From Candidatus Latescibacterota bacterium (GTDB lineage Bacteria; Latescibacterota; UBA2968): a DNA stretch of 5,040 bases. Below are positions 1-4,447 of this stretch, one piece after another (the stretch's first letter is position 1; every line of letters begins with the position of its first letter). The DNA lies in assembly GCA_018650745.1 (NCBI GenBank), contig JABIFK010000903.1:1-5040 (forward strand), written 5' to 3'. The notes under the pieces are model-generated. The model saw only the letters and a list, made by a program, of their open reading frames with translations, ran no database searches and had not been told where the DNA came from. The position numbers were made by a program, and so were the translations under genes.

Positions 1-199
1 AATTTGTGACCCGATTACCGCCAATGCCTTTATTGATAAAACGAATGTTTCGTTCCGGATATTCCGCTGTCGCCAATTCCGTAAAAAAGCGCACATAACC
101 CGAACCAAAAGGTGCGTCACCACCGCGCCGCCCACAGTCGGTAATGCTGTCACCAATAAACAACATCGTCTCACCATCTTCTATCCAAAAATCGCTCAT
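1..199 (-). CDS. SGNH/GDSL-type hydrolase, N-terminal part (runs off left edge)
   Basis: The first 66 residues of a minus-strand protein are visible; the remainder lies beyond the left edge. It starts MSDFWIEDGETMLFIGDSIT. Residues 16-18 (GDS) form block I of the SGNH/GDSL hydrolase family, with Ser18 as the expected nucleophile, followed by the DCGRR run at 21-25. The NKGIGGNRV stretch at residues 56-64 matches the conserved glycine block II. Family members are esterases that remove acyl groups, often acetyl groups from polysaccharides, or lipases; the substrate cannot be told from this fragment. No signal peptide is present at the N-terminus, so a cytoplasmic location is likely. The ATG at 199 is favoured because GGAGG (minus strand, 206-210) sits 6 bases upstream. 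It is divergent from rhaA. The catalytic Asp/His near the C-terminus are outside the window. Family assignment is fairly sure; specificity is unknown. Confidence 0.85.
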   Translation of the reverse strand, partial: MSDFWIEDGETMLFIGDSITDCGRRGGDAPFGSGYVRFFTELATAEYPERNIRFINKGIGGNRVTN

Positions 200-205
200 C
201 AACAA

Positions 206-210
206 CCTCC
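206..210 (-). promoter_or_regulatory. Ribosome binding site of the SGNH hydrolase gene
   Basis: The minus strand reads GGAGG six bases before the ATG at 197-199. It is a near-perfect Shine-Dalgarno sequence and fixes this start. Confidence 0.75.
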
Positions 211-384
211 ATTATAGGATGACCTTTAAAAATTGCGCGCCCAAGATAGCCAAATACATACCGCGTTGCCACAACTATTCATACAGACAAAAACACGGAC
301 AACCCGCTCACTACCTTTTTGCTTGACATCTCTATACCTTCCACCTTTTTTGAAAGCAACACAATCCTCACTTATCATCTGATT

Positions 385-389
385 AGGAG
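385..389 (+). promoter_or_regulatory. Ribosome binding site of rhaA
   Basis: AGGAG lies five bases before the ATG at 395, supporting that start for the isomerase. Confidence 0.75.
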
Positions 390-394
390 TTCCA

Positions 395-1684
395 ATGAGT
401 TATGAATCTAAATTAACCGATGCACAAATTGAAGCCAATTTCAAACAGGCTGCTGAACAATATGCCGCTTTTGGTGTCGACGTTGAAAAAGCCGTCGACA
501 AAACCCTCGAAATTCCCATCTCACTCCACTGCTGGCAAGCCGACGATGTGGGCGGTTTTGAAGTCAAAGACGAAGCAGTAGAAGGCGGCGGCATTATGGC
601 CACCGGCAATTACCCTGGGCGTGCAAGAAGTGGGGATGAACTGCGCCAAGACATCGATAAAGTCGTCGACCTTTTGCCTGGCCCCCATCGTCTAAATCTC
701 CATGCCTTTTATTGTGAAACCGATGGCGAAGTCGTAGATCGCGATGCATTAGAACCCAAACACTTTGCCAAATGGATCGACTGGGCCAAAGCCAGCAACA
801 TGGGCATCGACTTCAATCCCACCTACTTTGCACACGCCAAAGCCAACGATGGTTTTACCCTCAGTCACTCCGACAAAACCGTCCGAGAATTTTGGATTCA
901 ACACGGCATTGCCAGCCGTCAAATTTCTGAAGCGATCAGCAAAGCCCTTGGTGGCGAAGTGGTCAACAACCACTGGGCACCCGACGGCGCCAAAGATCAC
1001 CCCGCCGATCGTTGGACACCCCGCGAACGCTTGGTTGAATCTTTTGATGCCATCTTCGACGAAAAATTAGGTATTGGCCCCGAATGTGTCGATGCCGTTG
1101 AAGGCAAGCTCTTTGGCCTGGGTATGGAAGACTACACGGTTGGCTCCAACGACTTTTACGCCAACTATGCCCTTAGCCGCAACAAATTACTCTGCCTCGA
1201 TATGGGTCACTTCCATCCCACCGAATCCATTGCTGACAAAATTTCGGCTCACATGGCCTTTCACGAAAAACTCCTCATTCATACCAGCCGCCCTATTCGC
1301 TGGGACTCTGATCACGTGGTGGTCTTAAGTGACGATGTGCGCAACGTCTTTCTCGAATTGGCCCGCAACAATGCCATCGACCGTATGTATCTCGCACTCG
1401 ACTTCTTCGACGCCAGCATCAACCGCATTGCCGCTTATGTCATTGGCACCCGCGCCACCCGCAAAGCCCTGCTCTATGGTCTCGTTGATCCTTCCGAATA
1501 TCTGCAAAAGCTTGAATGCGAAGGCAAACTCGCCCAAAAGCTTGGCCTCATGGAAGACATGAAAACCATGCCCTTCTCCGCTGTGTGGGATATGTGCTGC
1601 CTCAAATCAGGCGTGCCTGTTGGCGCATCTTGGATCGCTGAGATTGAAGCTTATGAAAGTGGTGTATTGTCTAAGCGCAATTAA
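395..1684 (+). CDS. rhaA: L-rhamnose isomerase
   Basis: This 429-residue protein interconverts L-rhamnose and L-rhamnulose, the first committed step of the phosphorylating rhamnose pathway in the cytoplasm. It aligns along its whole length with the E. coli RhaA sequence as I recall it (about 419 residues): LHCWQADDVGGFE at 44-56, ATGNYPGRAR at 69-78, GPHRLNLHAFY at 96-106, GIDFNPTYF at 137-145, YTVGSNDFY at 247-255, DMGHFHPTE at 269-277, SRPIRWDSDH at 298-307 and LALDFFDASINRIAA at 333-347. The expected metal ligands are all present: Glu236, Asp269, His296 and Asp336 for the structural site, and His272, Asp304 and Asp306 for the catalytic site. Known members are homotetramers with a TIM-barrel fold needing Mn2+ or similar. 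The gene is monocistronic as far as visible, with a strong terminator right after the stop. No rhaB, rhaD, transporter or rhamnose regulator is adjacent. It looks intact and functional. Confidence 0.97.
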   Translation: MSYESKLTDAQIEANFKQAAEQYAAFGVDVEKAVDKTLEIPISLHCWQADDVGGFEVKDEAVEGGGIMATGNYPGRARSGDELRQDIDKVVDLLPGPHRLNLHAFYCETDGEVVDRDALEPKHFAKWIDWAKASNMGIDFNPTYFAHAKANDGFTLSHSDKTVREFWIQHGIASRQISEAISKALGGEVVNNHWAPDGAKDHPADRWTPRERLVESFDAIFDEKLGIGPECVDAVEGKLFGLGMEDYTVGSNDFYANYALSRNKLLCLDMGHFHPTESIADKISAHMAFHEKLLIHTSRPIRWDSDHVVVLSDDVRNVFLELARNNAIDRMYLALDFFDASINRIAAYVIGTRATRKALLYGLVDPSEYLQKLECEGKLAQKLGLMEDMKTMPFSAVWDMCCLKSGVPVGASWIAEIEAYESGVLSKRN

Positions 1685-1699
1685 AATGCTGAAGTATTG

Positions 1700-1733
1700 A
1701 AAAGGCCTCCTTCTTTTGAGGAGGCCTTTTTTT
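1700..1733 (+). terminator. Factor-independent terminator after rhaA
   Basis: A perfect stem pairs AAAGGCCTCC (1701-1710) with GGAGGCCTTT (1720-1729), extended by A1700/T1730, around a nine-base loop. The right arm runs into a T tract at 1727-1733. It begins 15 bases after the rhaA stop codon and isolates rhaA from the toxin-antitoxin operon. Confidence 0.92.
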
Positions 1734-1741
1734 ATGTACAC

Positions 1742-1769
1742 TTGACAAATTAAACATTCGAAATATATT
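1742..1769 (+). promoter_or_regulatory. Sigma-70-type promoter of the toxin-antitoxin operon
   Basis: A consensus -35 box TTGACA at 1742-1747 is followed after 16 bases by TATATT at 1764-1769, five of six matches to the -10 consensus. It lies 46 bases upstream of the antitoxin start and just after the rhaA terminator, so it is well placed to drive the two-gene operon. The -10 box lies inside the left arm of a 30-bp palindrome. Confidence 0.7.
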
Positions 1770-1792
1770 TATGACTATAGTCATAAATATAT
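1763..1792. promoter_or_regulatory. Perfect 30-bp palindrome, probable antitoxin operator
   Basis: The sequence 1763-1792 is an uninterrupted perfect inverted repeat centred between 1777 and 1778, with core ATGACTATAGTCAT flanked by AT-rich arms. It covers the -10 box and probable transcription start of the toxin-antitoxin promoter. The half-site GTCATA at 1780-1785 recurs in direct orientation at 1794-1799 and 1811-1816. Phd/YefM antitoxins are known to repress their own operons by binding palindromes at the promoter, so an autoregulatory operator is the natural reading; the binding itself is inferred. A transcribed hairpin is the alternative, but there is no T tract and the stem is very AT-rich. 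Confidence 0.72.
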
Positions 1793-1815
1793 GGTCATAT
1801 TTTTGAGAGGGTCAT

Positions 1816-2043
1816 ATGAAAACAATTCCAGCAGGCCAGTTTAAAACGCATTGCCTATCATTATTAGATGATGTTTCCCAAAACCATGAAACACTTATCG
1901 TGACCAAACATGGAAAACCTGTTGCACAAATATTACCCATTAATACCAATGAAGAGACGGATGAAAACCCGCTTAAAAACAGCATTGTCTTCGAAAAAGA
2001 TATTATTTTACCCATCGAAGATGTTTGGGAGGCGACGTTATGA
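1816..2043 (+). CDS. Type II toxin-antitoxin antitoxin, Phd/YefM family
   Basis: This 75-residue protein starts MKTIPAGQFKTHCLSLLDDV, the usual Phd/YefM N-terminal DNA-binding fold (helix at about 8-21, then the strand pair TLIVTKHGKPVAQILP at 26-41). The tail from about 51 (NPLKNSIVFEKDI, ending IEDVWEA) resembles the toxin-wrapping segment found in Phd-like antitoxins paired with PIN toxins. Its role would be to neutralise the downstream toxin and, with it, repress the shared promoter through the palindrome upstream. GAGG at 1807-1810, five bases before the ATG, supports the start. Its TGA stop overlaps the toxin ATG (ATGA), so the two are probably translationally coupled. The module looks more AT-rich than the flanking rhaA gene, which is compatible with horizontal gain. 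The gene is sometimes labelled vapB-like because of the toxin type, although the fold is Phd-like. Confidence 0.9.
   Translation: MKTIPAGQFKTHCLSLLDDVSQNHETLIVTKHGKPVAQILPINTNEETDENPLKNSIVFEKDIILPIEDVWEATL
2027..2032 (+). promoter_or_regulatory. Ribosome binding site that decides the toxin start
   Basis: GGGAGG lies within the end of the antitoxin gene, seven bases before the ATG at 2040. A longer reading from a TTG at 2025 would place the start on top of this site, so the ATG at 2040 is preferred. Confidence 0.75.
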
Positions 2044-2426
2044 TTCTGTTAGATACACACGCTTGGTTATGGTGGACAACAGAATCTCCTCAGCTCTCAG
2101 AAAAAGCAAAACAAACAATTGAAAATACGCCAGAGGTTGGTGTGAGCATTCTATCTTGCTGGGAAGTTGCCATGCTTGTATCCAAAGGACGCATTGCTTT
2201 AAGTTTGGATGTACAAGCCTGGATAGATCTTGCACTTCAAAGACCGAAAGTCAGGCTTCTCCAAATTACACCAGAAATCGTTGTTTTATCTACACGCCTA
2301 CCAGGTGATTTCCACGCAGATCCTACAGACCGTATGCTTGCTGCAACCTGTCTTTCAAACGGCATACCGATCGTCACCAAAGACCAAAAGATTACGGAAT
2401 GGAATCATATTTCCACAATCTGGTAA
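2040..2426 (+). CDS. Type II toxin, PIN-domain ribonuclease (VapC-like)
   Basis: This 128-residue protein starts MILLDTHAWLWW, the hallmark N-terminus of PIN-domain toxins. Conserved acidic residues expected to bind Mg2+/Mn2+ are Asp5, Glu42 (in SCWEVAML), Asp94 and Asp97 (in HADPTDRMLAATC) and Asp115 (in IVTKDQKI). Length and motif order match intact VapC-type toxins, which are endoribonucleases that cut tRNA or rRNA and slow growth when the antitoxin is lost; the RNA target here is unknown. I start it at the ATG overlapping the antitoxin stop codon (ATGA), with GGGAGG seven bases upstream, rather than at the in-frame TTG five codons earlier. All catalytic residues are present, so I expect an active toxin. 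No terminator is visible after the stop, so transcripts may continue into the GntR relic and the DUF2059 gene. Confidence 0.92.
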   Translation: MILLDTHAWLWWTTESPQLSEKAKQTIENTPEVGVSILSCWEVAMLVSKGRIALSLDVQAWIDLALQRPKVRLLQITPEIVVLSTRLPGDFHADPTDRMLAATCLSNGIPIVTKDQKITEWNHISTIW

Positions 2427-2432
2427 AGAACT

Positions 2433-2767
2433 AAATTTCGATAAATACGCGCCAAAATCCTCGCGGGAGATTTGCCCGAAGGAGAAACCTTGCCTTCATT
2501 CGTGCACTCGCCAGCGAACAGCGTGTCAGTGTCATTACCGTACAACGTGCCTACGAGCGCCTCGACCGCGATGGCCTCATACAATCCCGTCGTCGTCGCG
2601 GTTTCTTTGTCGCCCCCATCTCAGCCCCATCCAAAAAGAAACGTGCCGAACAATAATTCAAGGAACAGATCGAACCGCCCATTCGCAACGCACACGCCGA
2701 AGGTTTGACAACAGAAGACATCGCAAAAGTGTTAGATCCATTGTTAAAAAACCCATCCAAAGTTTAA
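2433..2767 (+). pseudogene. Decayed GntR-family (YtrA-like) transcriptional regulator
   Basis: The plus strand carries a broken winged-helix regulator. One frame (2445-2498) reads IRAKILAGDLPEGETLPS, the start of a GntR helix-turn-helix domain. Continuing homology then moves to the next frame from 2498: IRALASEQRVSVITVQRAYE, then RLDRDGLIQSRRRRGFFVAP, consistent with loss of one base near 2496-2498. A TAA at 2654-2656 interrupts this frame, yet the same frame continues with FKEQIEPPIRNAHAEG and TTEDIAKVLDPLL, like the short C-terminal helix region of YtrA-type regulators, up to a TAA at 2765-2767. Upstream, TAA at 2442-2444 interrupts the first frame, and the usual N-terminal 15-20 residues and start codon are missing; homology fades at about 2433, just after the toxin stop. 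Several independent lesions argue against a single sequencing error. It presumably once regulated a neighbouring gene, possibly the DUF2059 gene that begins 28 bases after it. Confidence 0.82.
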
Positions 2768-2783
2768 ACGCTCAAATCTATCT

Positions 2784-2788
2784 AAGGA
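2784..2788 (+). promoter_or_regulatory. Ribosome binding site of the DUF2059 gene
   Basis: AAGGA lies seven bases before the ATG at 2796. Confidence 0.65.
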
Positions 2789-2795
2789 AAAACAC

Positions 2796-3260
2796 ATGAA
2801 AAAGACCATCGTTGCCTTTGCAATCGGATTCAGTCTCTTCATCGGCTCAGCGCAAGCCCAAGTTGCGGCACCACCAGAACTCGGTTCGGCTCCAAACCCA
2901 GAGCATCTAAAACTCGCAGAAAAACTCGTCACCGTTATGGAACTTCAAAAAACCATCGAACAATCATTTAATTCCATTACAAAAATGCTCCCAGGTCAAG
3001 CAAGTCCATCCGCAGCACAGAAACAAGTCATAGATATGATTATGAAAGAACTCGATTGGAAAAATTTCAAAACCGACTACATCCAATTGTATGCAGAGGT
3101 CTTTACAGAAGCCGAGATTAAAGGCCTTATCAAATTTTATGAATCTCCTGCTGGTCAAGCCTTTGTCAAAAAGCAACCAGAGCTCAATCAAAAATCTATG
3201 ATGTTATCCCAAAAAATGATGATGAAAATTATGCCCAAACTCCCAGGAATGCGTCGATAG
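2796..3260 (+). CDS. Exported DUF2059-domain protein
   Basis: This 154-residue protein has a classical Sec signal peptide: MKK, a hydrophobic core at 5-17 and a probable signal peptidase I site after Ala21 (SAQA). The mature protein is mainly helical. Residues about 95-130 carry the DUF2059 signature, with YAEVFTEAEIKGLIKFYESP followed by AGQAFVKKQPEL. Members of this family are small periplasmic or exported proteins of unknown biochemical role. The C-terminal 20 residues are unusually methionine-rich (Met135, 136, 141, 142, 143, 146 and 152) and basic. The ATG at 2796 is supported by AAGGA seven bases upstream and by the signal peptide. It lies 28 bases after the GntR relic with no obvious promoter of its own, so it may depend on a promoter within the relic or on read-through from the toxin-antitoxin operon. 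Confidence 0.88.
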   Translation: MKKTIVAFAIGFSLFIGSAQAQVAAPPELGSAPNPEHLKLAEKLVTVMELQKTIEQSFNSITKMLPGQASPSAAQKQVIDMIMKELDWKNFKTDYIQLYAEVFTEAEIKGLIKFYESPAGQAFVKKQPELNQKSMMLSQKMMMKIMPKLPGMRR

Positions 3261-3373
3261 CAGAAACCCAACGACACATGCCGAACCTGCCCGTCGTATG
3301 CATAGAATTACTCTCGTCCGAAATCTTATCTCTTCAAAACGGAATAACACTAAAAATCACGAACAAAAATAAA
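3261..3373. other. Non-coding stretch after the DUF2059 gene
   Basis: These bases follow the DUF2059 stop and precede the shared terminator. I see no gene, repeat or recognisable regulatory motif; the last part is A-rich and acts as the left flank of the terminator. Confidence 0.5.
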
Positions 3374-3405
3374 AAAGCCCTTTCGAACGAAAGAGCTTTC
3401 TTTTT
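3374..3405. terminator. Probable bidirectional terminator between convergent transcripts
   Basis: AAAGCCCTTTC (3374-3384) pairs with GAAAGAGCTTT (3389-3399) with a single C/A mismatch, around the loop GAAC. The right side continues into CTTTTT then ATTTT (3400-3410), giving the U tract for the plus strand. The left side is preceded by AAAAATAAAAAA (3365-3376), which gives a U tract on the minus strand. It can therefore end both the DUF2059 transcript and the minus-strand transcript from the fatty acid hydroxylase gene. Confidence 0.82.
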
Positions 3406-3434
3406 ATTTTGATATGGCGCACAACATCCACAAA

Positions 3435-3592
3435 CTACACATCCCCCAGTTCCATCCGCACCCCAGACCGCAAAATCACAATTCCAACACCAGCCAACCA
3501 CAGCGCGTGCAGGTGGAACACGGGCAAATACAAATGCAAATCATCAGGCAGCCCCATAGTAAGGGCCATTGCAACCGCAAATTTTGGGTCAT
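3435..3592 (-). CDS. Possible small hydrophobic protein gene, perhaps frameshifted (uncertain)
   Basis: Downstream of the fatty acid hydroxylase stop (3610), the minus strand has GGGAGG (3597-3602) four bases before an ATG at 3592, which looks like a real translation start in an operon. That frame begins MTQNLRLQWPLLWG, then becomes cysteine-rich and stops within about 36 codons, which is not protein-like. The adjacent frame, open to 3435 and holding an ATG at 3569, reads MALTMGLPDDLHLYLPVFHL then HALWLAGVGIVILRSGVRME, which looks like a single membrane segment followed by basic residues, and its codon choice resembles the other minus-strand genes. One explanation is a small membrane protein with a one-base frameshift near its start; another is a 44-residue protein from 3569; a third is chance. 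I do not recognise the family. Confidence 0.3.
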
Positions 3593-3609
3593 ATTTCCTC
3601 CCAGTATGA

Positions 3610-4383
3610 TTATTGCGCGTCAATGCTCTTGAGCGGCGTCATCAACATCTTTTTTATCGTCTGCTCGCTTTCCAATCCTTTAACGCCATATGTGATATTA
3701 TTAGGATTTTCAATTATTCGAAACGTCCCAAAAATACGATCCCAAATAGAAAACAAACTGGTATAGTTCGAATCTGTCTCAACCTGAATATCCGAATGAT
3801 GCACTTTATGCATATTGGGAGATGTCAGAAAAATGCGATACAATTTATCCACTGGTTCACCAATAGAAATGTTGGCATGATGAAAAAGTACATTGGCTAA
3901 AAACAGAGCCTCATAGAACAAAAGATACTCTATTTTAATCGCAAATACGGCATACACAGCACACCGAACTGAAACGCTAATAATATGCTCGCCAATATGA
4001 AATCGCGCCCCCGTCGTTACATCCATCTCAGGATCTGAATGATGCATCCGATGAAATCGCCACAAAAACGCAAATCGGTGAAAAATCACATGCATAAAGT
4101 AGGTCAACAAATCGATAATTGCGATGGTTAAAACCAGTTCCATCCACCCATCCAGTGATACAACACGAAACACGCCCCACGTCGTATTCGTCGCAAAAAC
4201 AACAAGAGGCAACAGCAGAAGATTCACAACCACAGCATTCAACGCAATCAAACCCATATTTCTAACCGCATGCCGGGTCTTCTTCTCAAACGTGCCAAAA
4301 TAAGGATAGAGACATTCCCAAATGTAAAAAATCACAAGAAGGGAAATCAATAAAATATCCTTCTCCATTTTCTCTATGAGCAT
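3610..4383 (-). CDS. Fatty acid hydroxylase / sterol desaturase-family membrane protein
   Basis: This 257-residue integral membrane protein carries the histidine motifs of the non-haem di-iron fatty acid hydroxylase superfamily: HVIFH at 98-102 (HX3H), HRMHH at 111-115 (HX2HH), HIGEH at 129-133, HH at 168-169 and HKVHH at 192-196 (HX2HH), followed by the conserved SNYTSLFSIWDRIFGT at 205-220. Hydrophobic segments lie at about 9-28, 43-64, 83-105 and 134-165. Such enzymes hydroxylate or desaturate lipids, sterols or carotenoids using O2; the substrate here cannot be assigned. I start at the ATG at 4383, which has GAGG nine bases upstream; an in-frame TTG at 4422 would add 13 residues but has no ribosome site. 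The gene lies 64 bases after the sulfatase gene on the same strand, so co-transcription is possible, though no functional link is evident. Family assignment is secure. Confidence 0.9.
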   Translation of the reverse strand: MLIEKMEKDILLISLLVIFYIWECLYPYFGTFEKKTRHAVRNMGLIALNAVVVNLLLLPLVVFATNTTWGVFRVVSLDGWMELVLTIAIIDLLTYFMHVIFHRFAFLWRFHRMHHSDPEMDVTTGARFHIGEHIISVSVRCAVYAVFAIKIEYLLFYEALFLANVLFHHANISIGEPVDKLYRIFLTSPNMHKVHHSDIQVETDSNYTSLFSIWDRIFGTFRIIENPNNITYGVKGLESEQTIKKMLMTPLKSIDAQ

Positions 4384-4392
4384 TGTATTTAA

Positions 4393-4396
4393 CCTC
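4393..4396 (-). promoter_or_regulatory. Ribosome binding site supporting the hydroxylase start
   Basis: The minus strand reads GAGG nine bases before the ATG at 4383. The spacing is slightly long but this is the only such site near the candidate starts. Confidence 0.5.
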
Positions 4397-4447
4397 AATT
4401 CACTGAAACTATGATAAAACAAGCACGCAGTGATATTTCAACTGTGT

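Larger units (their letters stand above)
200..394. other. Divergent intergenic region between the SGNH hydrolase gene and rhaA
   Basis: These 195 bases separate two divergently read genes and must hold the promoters for both, unless transcription enters from outside. I can see the two Shine-Dalgarno sites, a TTGACA hexamer at 323-328 (plus strand) without a good -10 box at normal spacing, and a TATAAT on the minus strand at 211-216 without a matching -35. No clear palindromic operator stands out. A plus-strand reading frame through 144-326 overlaps the hydrolase gene antisense, lacks family features and is not called. Confidence 0.5.

Noticed and set aside
211..216. TATAAT on the minus strand just before the SGNH hydrolase ribosome site as a -10 box
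   Set aside because: It abuts the Shine-Dalgarno sequence, so the transcript would start within or after it, and no -35 is visible at normal spacing.
323..338. TTGACA hexamer at 323-328 with TATACC at 333-338 as a rhaA promoter
   Set aside because: The spacing is only four bases, and at 16-18 bases the sequence is a T run with no -10 resemblance. Position is suitable but the promoter cannot be supported.
2705..2737. TTGACA at 2705-2710 with TTAGAT at 2732-2737 as a DUF2059 promoter
   Set aside because: The 21-base spacing is too long and the TTGACA lies in codons of the relic's conserved tail; not convincing.
2230..2799. Long plus-strand open frame across the end of the toxin gene and the GntR relic
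   Set aside because: Its translation shows no family features; it is a shadow of the toxin gene and runs through the relic in non-homologous frames.
3409..3632. Plus-strand open frames rich in Pro, Ser, Thr and His between 3409 and 3632
   Set aside because: They look like antisense readings of the minus-strand sequence, with low-complexity composition and no ribosome sites.
4384..4422. TTG at 4422 as an upstream start of the hydroxylase (13 more residues)
   Set aside because: No ribosome site precedes it, while the ATG at 4383 has GAGG upstream and leads straight into the first membrane segment.
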